From Ipomoea triloba (lineage: Eukaryota > Streptophyta > Magnoliopsida > Solanales > Convolvulaceae), in the NCBI RefSeq assembly GCF_003576645.1, contig NC_044924.1:23942904-24006903 (forward strand): a stretch of 64,000 nt of DNA, read 5' to 3'. Made by a program: the position numbers and the translations under genes. The notes under the pieces are model-generated. The model was not told where the DNA came from. It ran no database searches and saw only the letters and a list, made by a program, of their open reading frames with translations. This document shows, piece by piece, positions 35,236 to 45,844 of this stretch; the stretch's first letter is position 1, and the number at the start of each line of letters is the position of its first letter.

Positions 35236-35960
35236 ATGATTTAGATAAGGGTCTACAATGTGTATGATGGATCATGATTCACAATGTAATTTGAATAATT
35301 ATATACAATCTAGTCAATTTAATGGATTTTAACATTTCAATATCCACAAAGATGTTATATATAGCCTCTTTAGGACATAAGCTTAGTGACTAAACATAAT
35401 TCATTATTGTGTATGAATTATATATGCAATGTCTATAAGTCAAATATTAATTCATTCAGATCAATTCATTAATTAATTATATTGGGGAGGAATATATTCC
35501 ACAAAGTTGATTGCTTGATGGTGATTTGCATTGGGAAGAATAACAGGTTGGAATCAGAAGTACAGTTATTTAAGGTGAAGGAGCCGAGGATAATGGCTTT
35601 TGTAAAGCGAAGAGCACCTTAGCTTCTACTTTATGCCTTGAGATAAAACACACCTTTTCCACAGATCGGCCATAAATTGCACAACTTATAATTGGTCTTA
35701 TTAACAATAGAATATAAGCATATAAATATTGTCCTATGGCGTCCTTGTGGGAAAATTTAATTATAAATTAACCCTTATAAGGAAAAGATCGAAAACAAAT
35801 TAAAATAATGAAACTTGGTTCCTTATTACTTTGCTCTTTGTCAACCTGCGTCAAAAGAACGGGGGGAAATATCAGTGGAAAATCAAATCCTCACTTTCAA
35901 ACTTTTTTTTTAGCTACTCTGTTACAATATAATATGTGTCCATTGAAACACAAAGAGTCA
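35236..35960. other. intergenic, no gene seen
   Basis: AT-rich DNA. The start resembles the other half of the MITE-like remnant at 30728-30940. Nothing else is recognised. Confidence 0.4.
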
Positions 35961-35964
35961 ATGT

Positions 35965-36165
35965 CACTACTGGAATTATGTAGTATATGTCCATACATAC
36001 TACTTTCGGTCCATACATACTTGCACTATTGGGGTTATGTAGTATATGTCCATACATACTACTGGGGTTATGTAGTATATGTCCATGCATACTACTTTCT
36101 GTCCATACATACTCTCAACCGATTGAAGCACTACTTTCTGTCCATACATATATACTTTCAACCGA
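35965..36165. repeat. minisatellite of GTCCATACATACTAC units
   Basis: The core TATGTCCATACATACTAC appears about seven times, either preceded by GGGGTTATGTAGTA or followed by TTTCTGTCCATACAT. Units are 19-50 bases and imperfect. Frames across it encode Cys-Pro-Tyr-Ile repeats but differ between units and are not taken as genes. Confidence 0.8.
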
Positions 36166-36169
36166 TTGA

Positions 36170-36256
36170 AGCACAAAGAGTCAATGACTCCACTGGGGTT
36201 CGAATCTGTGACATTCCATTCGGAAGCCACGGTTATACCACTTGACTACAATGTCT
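36170..36256 (-). repeat. tRNA-derived SINE-like head
   Basis: On the - strand an A-box-like TGTAGTCAAGTGG (36250-36238) and a B-box-like CAGATTCGAACCCC (about 36207-36194) are about 31 bases apart, as in tRNA genes. No complete tRNA cloverleaf is evident. This suggests the head of a SINE or another pol III unit whose body would run leftward into the minisatellite. Confidence 0.4.
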
Positions 36257-36481
36257 TAAAAATTAAATGTGATAATTTGTAATAATTGAATGATTAAAAA
36301 TAAAATTTAATTATTTTTTATGTTACATAAACAATTAAACATAATAAATCTAGTTGATTCCTATAAATCCAAGTGTGGCATGTTAAAAAATGATGAGATT
36401 ATATTCCAAGAAAATTGTTTTTTTTTTCCTCTTTATTTTCACTGCTGTTATGATTTATGTTTATTGGGTCTCATTAATTTG

Positions 36482-36815
36482 TTAACGCATATATTCGTTA
36501 TGAAATGCTAAAAAAATCCAATTAAACAAAGTAATGTCAAAATTGGAGATTAGAATGAAAATTTAAGAATTATGGAGAAGAGAAGATAGATTACCTACTA
36601 AAGCTTTTCGGCAAATCGATAGAAGAACAACGAAAATGGCAACACCGGCCAGTACTCCAACAACTATGGCCACTGTTTTCCCTACTTCATCATCGTTAGT
36701 GGAATCTGCATATACAAAATACAAGTTAGAATTCAAATAGTAATCGCAAGTTTTATATTATTCTTTTTTAAATATAATAATAATAATAATTATTATTATT
36801 ATAATTATAATTATA

Positions 36816-36852
<37 letters not shown>

Positions 36853-38887
36853 TTTAATAGTGATTTAAAATCGTAAGGACGTAGAAAAAATAATTATAAA
36901 TTACAAAAATGATGATATCACACTATGGTTGCCTTTCAAAAGTTTGAGGAATTTGCAAGGTTAAAATAGCCGAATAAAGATGGTGATATGTAATTTTGAA
37001 ACCAATTTGTATGCCAAGTAATAGTATTTCAAGAATAAATATATAGCATTAACTATATTATTCTTTAAAAAGTTATAAAAAAAATTCTCAAATAAGACTA
37101 AAAAGACATCCAAAGGACAATTAAAGCACGTGTTCCATATGTACTAAAAGTATAAATTGATAATTGGATTACACATTTATGTTTATATATTATATGCTTC
37201 TATATATGGTAATGGACAATTGAACGATGTACCCCATCTTGCTAAGGGCTCTATTACCAAATTGAAACATTTGCTTCATCTCAATTAAAACCAATCATTA
37301 TTCTATGAATCATGGTTTACATAACATATTGCCTAGACCATAAATAAAAAATACATTTTTAATATACTAAAAGTTCATTATTCGTGTATGTATAATACAT
37401 TATATTATTTGAAAGTACATTACTTAAGTATTGAAAATACATTGCATACTATCAAATAATATATATTTAGTATACAAATAATGTACTTTAGTATATTAAA
37501 AATGTACCTTGTATTCATAGTTCACACAGCTCTGTGAACAATGATCCGTAGAAAAATTTGCCAACTAAAATGGTAATTTGATAATTGATTTGTACATTTA
37601 TGTTTATATATTATATTATATACTCGGTTTATATGGCTATGGACAATTGAATCATATGCTTCATCCTGTTAAGAGCTCTAATACTAAATTAAAAGAGTTA
37701 ATTCCATTTTTGGTCATAGAATTATAGGTGACAATTCACTTTTGGTCCTAGTATTATTATGGCATGACCATTTTTGGTCCTCTATCAACAAAATAGTTTA
37801 AATTTTGTTAAATACAACGGCATTTTGATCTTCAATTATGGATTGTTTCAAAAAAATAAACATAAAAAATATAGTGGGTCAACCTACTTTGTATAAAAAA
37901 AATTTAAATGTCCTTGTATTTAACGAAATTTCAATAATTTTGTTGATGGAGGACCAAAACTGGTCGTGTCACAATAATACTATGACTAAAAGTGAACGTT
38001 CTGATAAAAATGACCAAAAGTGGAATGTTACATATAAATCTAGGACCAAAAATGAAATTAACTCTAAATTATAATATTTTTTTAGTCTCAATTAAAAAGC
38101 TAAACTGATAATTGGATGGCACATTTTGAGTCGTACCTGGAGCAGCTTTGTAGTAGGTAGAAACCCAATATCGAGCATAACACTGAGCCAAGAACACATC
38201 GGCCGCGGTGGCGGAGCGACTACACAAGCTTATCATCTTGGCAACCGCATCAGACAAGCAAGCCGAGCAATCCGAAGCGCTGAGATCCCCCAAGCACTGG
38301 GCCAGACCGTGGACCGACCCGGACGAACTGATCCGAAACCCCGCCATGGCGGCGCCTTGCTGAATATCCGCAACAACCTCGTCTCGGCGCTTAACGAAAT
38401 CCTCGGCGTCGTTAACCCCGTCCTCGTACCCACACCGCTTGAACATAAGACTGGTGTCCAGTTTCCCGATGAAATCCGAGTGCTCATATCTCACAAAACA
38501 CCCCTCCAGTTGCATAGTGGCGCCAAGGGTATAAGGGCACACCAAACTCACCTCTTCTATGGCTTTAGCAACGCATATTGAGCACTCCCTCGTCTTCAGA
38601 TCGCCCCTACATTGGTATAACCCGAAAACAGACCCGTCCGGGTTGCCCGAGCTATAGTTTCCCAGAGCGAAACTGTTGTATAGAGACTGAGAGGATGAGG
38701 TAGCCATGGAGGATAGGAGAGAGTTGAGGGTGGCTTCGTAGGGCGTGTTTGGTTGGTACTTGTTGCCTTGGGAACACCCGGCGTAGATGAACATGTTGGC
38801 TTTCACAAGGTTATTGGTGAGGACAAGGAAAGTGAATAAGCGGTACAAGGAAGGGGTTTGGGTTTGGGTTATGGTTATGGTCTTCAT
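36482..38887 (-). CDS. plasmodesmata-located protein (DUF26/Gnk2 pair), PDLP6/7-like
   Basis: Exon 1 is 38887-38137 and exon 2 is 36705-36595; a tiny exon 3 at 36507-36482 is predicted. The product is about 295 residues. It has a signal peptide (1-30), then FIYAGCSQ. The first DUF26 carries C-X8-C-X2-C at 93/102/105 and the second at 198/207/210. An acidic stretch DSTNDDEVGKT and one transmembrane helix (AIVVGVLAGVAIFVVLLSIC) with a short tail follow. PDLPs are type I membrane proteins at plasmodesmata that regulate callose and cell-to-cell movement; localisation here is inferred from domain layout. Exons 1 and 2 have clean GT-AG ends. Exon 3 adds about eight residues; if the second intron is not spliced, the frame ends 12 codons later instead. 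The 1431-base first intron carries MITEs. Confidence 0.85.
36776..36852. repeat. (AAT/ATT)n microsatellite in PDLP intron 1
   Basis: AAT units switch to ATT and ATAATT units over about 75 bases, forming a near-perfect hairpin. Confidence 0.85.
37310..37561. mobile_element. AT-rich MITE-like element in PDLP intron 1
   Basis: Opposed ends (CATGGTTTACATAACATATT on the left; GTTCACACAGCTCTGTGAAC on the right) enclose ACATTATT/AATAATGTA motifs. It resembles the insertions at 1575-2102. The target duplication is not clear. Confidence 0.5.
37695..38064. mobile_element. Mutator-type MITE in PDLP intron 1 (GAGTTAAT family)
   Basis: It starts GAGTTAATTCCATTTTTGG and ends AATGAAATTAACTC. The flanking decamers TAAATTAAAA and TAAATTATAA differ at one base. 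Its right end lies 72 bases from the exon 1 donor. Confidence 0.8.
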
Positions 38888-39237
38888 CGGCTAGCTATGT
38901 CACTATGGTTGGTTAATTTCATTCTTGGGAAAGCTGTTTCTTTTGTTTTATGCTTATTTCGTTTGGTGGTATTGAGAATATTTTGGGTTAAAAGGGTATT
39001 GCTTGCTTTATTTCTTTCTATGGAAGGGGCCAAATTGCAACAAGCTAAGATGGCTATAAAGTGGATCGGATTATATTCCTTGTCACAAAAGTGCAATATT
39101 AGCTTCCGAGACTCAACCATTGGTTTCTTGTGATAAATAAATTTTACGTGTACAACTAGTTGAACTGGCCATACTACATGGATTTCTAATTATATTGCTT
39201 GAACATTTGATACTTTCTTCAAACGATTTACACTACA
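38888..39237. other. 5' flank of the PDLP gene
   Basis: This should hold the promoter and 5' UTR of the PDLP-like gene (read leftward). No confident TATA or other element was picked out. The open frames here are not conserved protein. Confidence 0.4.
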
Positions 39238-39247
39238 ATTGTTATAC

Positions 39248-39648
39248 GAGTTAATTCCATTTTTTGGTCCTAAATTTATAGGTGATAGTCCTCTTTTAGT
39301 CCTTTTTTATTAAAACATTCACATTTCGTTGTAATATTATTGTGGCATGACCATTTTTTGTCCTCCTTCAACAAAATCGTTAAAATGACTTTAAATACAA
39401 GGGCATTTTGATCTTTTTTTACAAAGTAAGTTAATTTGCTATATTTTTTATTTTTTATTTTTTGAAAAAGTTCTCTATTTGAAGACCGAAATGCCCTTGC
39501 ATTTATGAGAATTTTAACGATTTTGTTGATAAACGACCAAAAATGGTCATGCCACAATAATACTATGACCAAAATATGATGTTTTGAAAAAAAAGGACTA
39601 AAAGTTGAATAACGCCTATAAATCTAGGACCAAAAATGGAATTAATTC
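39248..39648. mobile_element. Mutator-type MITE upstream of PDLP gene (GAGTTAAT family)
   Basis: It starts GAGTTAATTCCATTTTTTGG and ends AAATGGAATTAATTC, flanked by an exact 10-bp repeat ATTGTTATAC (39238-39247 and 39649-39658). It has 401 bp and no coding capacity. Confidence 0.85.
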
Positions 39649-39659
39649 ATTGTTATACC

Positions 39660-41387
39660 ATGGGCCAAGGAAGGTTCACCTTGCATTTTGGATACTGGTT
39701 CAAAATTATGTATTTGTACTTAACATATTATGTATTTTTAGTTAATAAATTATGTGTTTTTAAATAAATTGAAGGCACATAATTTGTTAAAAACAGACAC
39801 ATAATATATTAACTACATGCATATGTTAACTGCAAATTATGTTCTTACAACTAACATATTGTGTGCTTGTAGATAACTTATTACGTGTCTTCAATTTATT
39901 TACAAAAATTTAATATCTTCATTAAGTACTAAAACCTTGGAAGGGTGTCCAAGATCATATTCCACGCGTTCATATTATATTCTAGGGAATCATAGACCAT
40001 AAGATGAAAGATATAAATCCGAGAGGCAATTTTGTGATTTTTTTTGAAGTGTGAACAAAACTATGAAAAATAACACTAAGAATATTGTTTTTTTTTATTT
40101 GGGTGAAAATGGTATTCACCGTTCATTCCCAAAAGAATTTTTTTTTTCTAAAAAAAATGAAAATTTCATATTTCATTTGCAATTGAAACCAAGAGGATGT
40201 GTGTTGATACCAGAGAATTCGTTGATGAGTTTGCACGTTTTAGTGTAGAGTTTGCACACTATCAAGCAAATTTTCATGTTTATTTTAAAACAAATTTGAT
40301 AAATACTCTATATACCAATCAAAATGGTAAGTTTACCTGAAAAATAAAACTTTTATTACATGTCTAGATTTGATTAAAGAATAAAATAAAATATTATTTT
40401 TGTTAACCAATCATAATATGTCACGTTGATGAAAAGTAATGATGTCAACTTTGGTGTGTTAACCTACATTCAAATGTGTCGTGACGGGCCAATGGCCCAA
40501 CCTACATTTTTGAAATGGTAATCCAACCCAACTAACTTTAATTTATTAAAATATTTAAATTAATAATTTTTTAGAAAATAAAATCTATAAATTATAATTT
40601 ATACTTTTTGAACTTTAATTATAACTATAAATTGTTAGTTGTATTACATATTTGTATAATTTTGTCACGAAGAAAATTAAAGTCATTTCGTTTAGTCTGA
40701 GATCACTTGACACCTATCACCTATCGAAGTTTTATTCAAAAACTTCGTTGGAGAACTTGTACATGCAGGTCAATACGTATGCGACAAGAAATTTCACAAC
40801 TTAGGACAATTAAAGTTATTGTTGCCATTTACCGAGGCTTCCTATTAAACTATATATGTATAAAGATCAAATACGCCCCTCAACTATTTATAAAAATGTA
40901 ATTAATTGCTTCAACTATTTATAAAAATGCAATTAATCGCTTCAATTACAAAAGGCTAGAATTGGCACTTGAACTCCGAAAAAAAAAAAGTGCACAATTA
41001 AACTATTTTTACATAACATGTAAACAATTAGCAATGACATGGATTGTTGTTGTTGTTTAGTTTTCTATAAATAAAGTTTAGTTTTCTATAAATAAAAAAC
41101 AACAAACAATGCCATGAAGGCCCATGATATTGTGCCTGATCGAACCCATAAACTGACCCAATCACTGTACCATAGAACATGGTCTATCTTACATACCTTA
41201 CAAGAAAGACTATTAACATTTTTAAGTATGTTGAGAGTTCATCTTTTTTTTCTTTTAGTAAGTTAAATGTTCATTTTTATATAGTGAAATTTTATCTTTT
41301 AAGTATATTAACAAAAAATAAATTTTTAATACATTAAATTAAAAATGATATATTAAAAATGAATATTTATCAATGGTAGACATGGCA
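39660..41387. other. AT-rich intergenic DNA
   Basis: No gene is supported. 39660-39960 holds repeated ACATAATATGTTAA-type motifs like 30790-30940. 40870-40960 has two tandem copies of 'caactatttataaaaatg'. The rest is unremarkable. Confidence 0.4.
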
Positions 41388-41397
41388 ATGTGAATAT

Positions 41398-41776
41398 CAG
41401 TTGTTATATCATGGACACGGGCCCACCTTGCAAGATAGACCAGGTCTACGTTCACAATTTTAGAACTCTAGGTTAATAATTTTAGAACTCTATATTCACA
41501 AATTTCATAACTCTATATTCAATAGTATAATACAAGTTTTGAATTTATATAACAAAATTGTGAATATAGAATTCAAAAATTGTGAATATTGAGTAATGTA
41601 ATTTGTATATTGAGATTTAAAATTGTGAATATAAAATTCTAAAATTGTATTTTGAACATAGAGTTTTAAAATTGTGAACATAAAATTTTAAAATTGTGAA
41701 TATATAATTTTTAAATTGTAAATATGGACCTGAATCCACCTTGCAAGGTGGACCCATGTTCAAAGCATAATTTGTC
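41398..41776. mobile_element. Mutator-type MITE (GGTTGTTATGCC family), copy 2
   Basis: It is flanked by an exact 10-bp repeat ATGTGAATAT (41388-41397 and 41777-41786). The ends are CAGTTGTTATATCATGGAC and AGCATAATTTGTC, with CCACCTTGCAAG motifs just inside both and a tandem/foldback core of 'aattgtgaatat' and its complement. Confidence 0.85.
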
Positions 41777-41837
41777 ATGTGAATATGGACCCTAGTCCAT
41801 AGTATAATTTGTCAAACCAATCCATATGGGCTAAGCT

Positions 41838-42284
41838 CGGTTGTTATGCCATGGACCCGAGTCCACCCTCAGGTCCATATTCATAATTTTAAAACTTTAT
41901 GTTCACAATTTTTGAACTCTATGTTCACAATTTTTGAACTCTATATTCATAATTTTTTAACTTTATACTCACAATTACAAAACTCTATGTTTACAATTAC
42001 AAAACTCTATGTTCACAATTTTAAAACTCTATATTCACAATTTCATAATTATATATTAAATAGCATAACACAATTTTTGAATATATATAACAAAATTGTA
42101 AACATAGAGTTCAAAAATTATAAATAGAGTAATGTAATTTTGTATATTGAAATCTAAAATTTTGGATATAGGATTCTAAAATCGTAAATATAGAGTTCTA
42201 AAATTGTAAATATCAAGTTTTAAAATTGTAAACATAGACCTGGGTCCACCTTGCAAGGTGACCCGGGTCATAGCATAATTTGCT
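41838..42284. mobile_element. Mutator-type MITE (GGTTGTTATGCC family), copy 3
   Basis: Flanking nonamers GGCTAAGCT (41829-41837) and GGCTACGCT (42285-42293) differ at one base. The ends are CGGTTGTTATGCCATGGACC and CATAGCATAATTTGCT. The core is an array of 'aactctatgttcacaattt' units running into the inverse. It lies only 52 bases from the preceding copy. Confidence 0.85.
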
Positions 42285-42562
42285 GGCTACGCTAGTGCCA
42301 ACCCATATATGGACTTAGCACACTCTGATAAAGGGTATAAAATAATAAAGTAAATTTATAAATAAAAATAAAAAGCAATCGTGGAATCACTGACACACAA
42401 ATATGAAAGTCTACCAGTCTACCACATACATAAAATGCAAAAATTTCGTTCAATCACAACCACCCTTTCACAAATCATGAAATTTCTACAAGGAAACTTA
42501 TGTATTGTGATTGGTGATTGAGTGTCAAATGACACCACGACAGATTCTTAATTGGGCAGCTA

Positions 42563-42634
42563 GTCAATCACAGTGCCTTAATTCTTCATTCAAAGCCCAA
42601 AGTCAATCACAGTGCCTTAATTCTTCATTCAAGT
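42563..42634. repeat. 36-bp direct duplication
   Basis: The string 'agtcaatcacagtgcctta' plus ATTCTTCATTCAA occurs twice in tandem. Confidence 0.85.
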
Positions 42635-42861
42635 CCTAACATAGAAGGGACAACAAGGTGCCAAATGATGCTCACAAGAGCTCTATTTGAGAGGGCAACA
42701 AGGTTGCAGAAGGCACTACTTGGGCGACCGGCAGCGCCTATAATAATGTGTAGCAGCCCTAAACCCTTAAAAAAAACATCCAGTCGAGTTAGGCGCTGGC
42801 TCGACAGAGTCGGGCACTTAGTCAGCTGGCCGACTAAAAGGTGCCTAGGGATGAAATCCCC

Positions 42862-43248
42862 TTTGCCTAGGGGCGTGGCACCTAGGAGGCCGCCTAGGCG
42901 CCTAGGCCGATGTTTAAAACACTGGAGGGCAATAAGATTGAAACAAGTAAACCATCCCCTTGGCCTAGGGGCGTGGCACCTAGGAGGCCGCCTAGGCGCC
43001 TAGGCCGATGTTTAAAACACTGGAGGGCAATAAGATTGAAACAATTAAACCATCCCCTTGGCCTAGGGGCGTGGCACCTAGGAGGCCGCCTAGGTGCCTA
43101 GGCCGATGTTTAAAACACTGGAGGGCAATAAGATTGAAACAATTAAACCATCCCCTTGGCCTAGGGGTGTGGCACCTAGGAGGCCGCCTAGGCGCCTAGG
43201 CCGATGTTTAAAACACTGGAGGGCAATAAGATTGAAACAATTAAACCA
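42862..43248. repeat. 98-bp tandem array with CCTAGG palindromes, four units
   Basis: Four units with a period of 98 bases each contain GGCCTAGGGGCGTGGC, AGGCCGCCTAGG and CGCCTAGGCC palindromic parts, then 'gatgtttaaaacactggagg' and 'aataagattgaaaca'. The units are nearly identical (isolated G/A and C/T changes). Because 98 is not divisible by three, overlapping frames are open but shift every unit, so it is not treated as coding. Confidence 0.9.
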
Positions 43249-44008
43249 CCCTTATTGCACCGCTCCTGTCAAACTTATCTTATCCCTCCATTTGAAAGGA
43301 AGGATGAGCTGCACATTACTAATTGTTCCAACCACAGCTCATTCAAATGGCCTCCTACCAGAGAAAGGGTGGGGAGGTAAACTGCTCTAACCACTCTCGC
43401 AAACACAAACTTATTCTAAATATGGCAAGAAATTGAAGAATTCTCAGGAAAATCAACCACTACAAACCAAATGAATGTGCCTCCTCATTATATAATAGCA
43501 TGAATTGCCTAAGAGAAATAACATCAAGAAGTAATAACACGTCGTTGAACAAGTTAAACCTAGTGGTCTCATATTCAGATTAACAATTACAAGAAGTTTG
43601 ATCCTGTAGTTTTACTGTAATCCAAAACAACAAAGGAAAAAAGATAATGGAAGAGGAGAAAGTGAAGCACTTTCCCCCTATAACATCATTCCTTTATATA
43701 CATCTCTTTTGAGACTCATAAGAAATACTAGCCACTTGAATTCCTATGCAAACACAGATATACAAACTCGACTCAAATATAACTACATAAAATGCAAGTC
43801 GGGTAAAGAGCATCCACATACCTATCGCGCACTTGAGCCTGTCCCACCGTGTCGAGGGCAACACACACTTGTATATTGGGTTCTTGTTGCTATGGTACCA
43901 TGGACTCGATTGATCTACAAATTTGGGCTCTTTGATACGCTAAGCCAATTCAACTGACCAATATATCGAACATAATACTCGACCATCAGTCACTACATAA
44001 TGCAAATT
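43249..44008. other. 3' flank of the GIL1-like gene
   Basis: No gene is recognised. It contains the presumed 3' UTR of the leftward gene ending at 44009. Confidence 0.4.
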
Positions 44009-45466
44009 TCAGATTTTCGTCAAATCCCGCTGGGAGCCATGCTGCTCTGGATGCTTACAGCTGGTTAGATATACTTGAGACTGAATGATTGTCTGGCCAA
44101 TTTTAAACCCCGGAACAATTGTGAAACCGACCTTGGGCCTAGTCTTACCCAAAAAGAAGCTGCTTTTCCTGGTAATATCTTCCATGTACACCATTGAGAA
44201 ATCAACCCCTCCCTCCACTTGGAAGATCTTTACCACGGGATTAAACGAAAACGCTAGCTTGTGAAGCAGCCATATCGAACTCGCCATCCTAACAAACAAC
44301 TCATAGAATACGCTCAACGATCTCCAAGAATCCAACACGACTTCCTTCTGATCCATGTTGCTAAAGATCGACGATTCCATCGTGGGATGGATCAGTTGCT
44401 CATACTTCTTCTCACAAAACTTTGAAAAACCAGAATTTGGGTTCTTTTGCAAGACATCCATTGGATTGCATGAGACATGCTCGATTAATTGTCTCAGATA
44501 ACCATTTTCACCACCACAAATCGAGCCATTACCATTGCAAGCATTGTTGTCATCAAGTATACCAAAATCATCCTTATCGAAACCTCTGAATATCTCCAAA
44601 CAAACATAAGACAGAAATGAGTATTTCTCATGCCCTTTTTCCGCATAATTAACACCAGGATAAACTGAATTTGCAGCCTGCTCTAGATCCCACCCAGCTT
44701 TTTTCATCAATTCCAGTAATAACTTGCTAAAACAATGCACAGACTTTAATGAATCCCGCAACATTAACTCAAAAACACGAATTGTTAACAACACATCTAT
44801 GCTATTACTCAAATTTTCTGTTCTAACCCCTAACTTTCTGGATAAACTCGAATTAGTGTCATGAATTTTATCTAACTTCTTCCTTAAAATCAAAACTTCA
44901 TCGTCCTTAGACTCAATATCAGACTGTAATTGATTTACCATGGTCTCCAAAGCCCTGAGCTTACTCTGATTCTCTTGCACCTGAAACTCCAAAACCGACC
45001 CCACCGGAAAATATTCAAGATTACAGCTAGGGTGCTTCTTGAAACTCCTATACAAATTCCTGATTTCAGTCAATTTCTGGAGAATCGACACCAGAGCTTT
45101 GTCAGCTGATTCAATGGCCTTCTCATCGAAAGGCACGTGGGCCATTTGGAGCTGGAGATACGAGGCTTCAAACGACGAAACGTTGGCGAAGAGCGAAGAA
45201 ACGAGGGCATTGGTGAACTGGACTTTCGCCGTAGGGTCCGGAGACGGCGGGTACTTGCAGGAATCGGGCTTGATAACCACCACTTTCTGATCCGTGATGA
45301 ACTCCTCGGCGGAATCGAGGAGGGCGTAGACGTCGCCGTCCCCGGCGGCGGAAGTTTCCTCGTCGGCGAAGAGCTCGAACGTCTTGGCCTTGAAGGCGTG
45401 GGCGAATTTCTGGAACATCTCGGAGATTTGCGGAGGCTTTGCAGCTCCTTCCACCACCTCTGGCAT
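44009..45466 (-). CDS. DUF641 protein, GIL1/IRK-interacting-protein-like
   Basis: A single intronless frame of 485 residues starts at the ATG of MPEVVEG and ends SQRDLTKI. Features in order: KPPQISEMFQKFAHAFKAKTFE (short), the DUF641 domain at about 70-190 (ALVSSLFANVSSFEASYLQL, then LQKLTEIRNLYR), a coiled coil at about 180-230 (ENQSKLRALETMVNQLQSDI), and the C-terminal block ending FTIVPGFKIGQTIIQSQVYL. Length and ending match GIL1 (GRAVITROPIC IN THE LIGHT 1), a plant protein required for gravitropic randomisation of hypocotyls downstream of phytochrome; IRKI is the close alternative. The biochemical function is unknown. The frame is open upstream through a repeat and N gap, but the MPEVVEG start is the one expected for the family. 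The N-terminal third is GC-rich compared with its surroundings. Confidence 0.9.
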   Translation of the reverse strand: MPEVVEGAAKPPQISEMFQKFAHAFKAKTFELFADEETSAAGDGDVYALLDSAEEFITDQKVVVIKPDSCKYPPSPDPTAKVQFTNALVSSLFANVSSFEASYLQLQMAHVPFDEKAIESADKALVSILQKLTEIRNLYRSFKKHPSCNLEYFPVGSVLEFQVQENQSKLRALETMVNQLQSDIESKDDEVLILRKKLDKIHDTNSSLSRKLGVRTENLSNSIDVLLTIRVFELMLRDSLKSVHCFSKLLLELMKKAGWDLEQAANSVYPGVNYAEKGHEKYSFLSYVCLEIFRGFDKDDFGILDDNNACNGNGSICGGENGYLRQLIEHVSCNPMDVLQKNPNSGFSKFCEKKYEQLIHPTMESSIFSNMDQKEVVLDSWRSLSVFYELFVRMASSIWLLHKLAFSFNPVVKIFQVEGGVDFSMVYMEDITRKSSFFLGKTRPKVGFTIVPGFKIGQTIIQSQVYLTSCKHPEQHGSQRDLTKI

Positions 45467-45479
45467 CTCTCTCAGCTCC

Positions 45480-45507
45480 AATATATATACATATATATAT
45501 ATATAAA
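45480..45507. repeat. short (TA)n in the 5' leader of the GIL1-like gene
   Basis: TATATA tracts 14-41 bases upstream of the start codon lie in the presumed 5' UTR; they need not act as a TATA box. Confidence 0.6.
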
Positions 45508-45617
45508 TTTCACGGCTAGAGAGAGAAAGGAGGGCCCCGATGAAGCAAATGCCTAGCTTTTGCTTGTGATCGGAGAAAGGTAGAACTTGATTAGAACGAG
45601 AAGTGTGAAATTGCCTG

Positions 45618-45642
45618 AGAGAGAGAGAGAGAGAGAGAGAGG
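45618..45642. repeat. (GA)n microsatellite
   Basis: About 12 GA units; on the gene's strand this is a CT tract, common in plant 5' UTRs and core promoters. Confidence 0.9.
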
Positions 45643-45654
45643 CCTCTGTGTGTG

Positions 45655-45805
45655 TGGGGGGGGGGGGGGGGGGGGGGGAAGGGGTTGGTNNNNNNNNNNN
45701 NNNNNNNNNNNNNNNNNNNNNNNNNNNNNNNNNNNNNNNNNNNNNNNNNNNNNNNNNNNNNNNNNNNNNNNNNNNNNNNNNNNNNNNNNNNNNNNNNNNN
45801 NNNNN

Positions 45806-45843
<38 letters not shown>
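45655..45843. other. poly-G tracts flanking an assembly gap
   Basis: 24 Gs at 45655-45678, then 116 Ns (45690-45805), then a 38-G run to 45843. The gap sits about 220-340 bases upstream of the GIL1-like start codon. Frames encoding Gly or Pro runs here are artefacts. Confidence 0.95.

Positions 45844-45844
<1 letters not shown>

Noticed and set aside
35808..36245. A 145-codon frame rich in Cys-Pro-Tyr-Ile repeats considered as a secreted peptide.
   Set aside because: Most of it is the minisatellite, whose units fall in different frames; no signal peptide or homologue is evident.
38126..38581. A 151-codon + strand frame opposite the PDLP-like gene.
   Set aside because: It is the shadow of exon 1, whose - strand frame has a signal peptide and paired DUF26 cysteine motifs.
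42862..43248. Four evenly spaced repeats resembling a CRISPR-like array, with long overlapping open frames.
   Set aside because: The units are contiguous and nearly identical over all 98 bases, with no variable spacers, in a plant nuclear genome. The frames shift by unit and lack homologues.
45039..45556. Charged + strand frames opposite the GIL1-like gene.
   Set aside because: They are shadows of a GC-rich coding region; the - strand frame matches a known family along its length.
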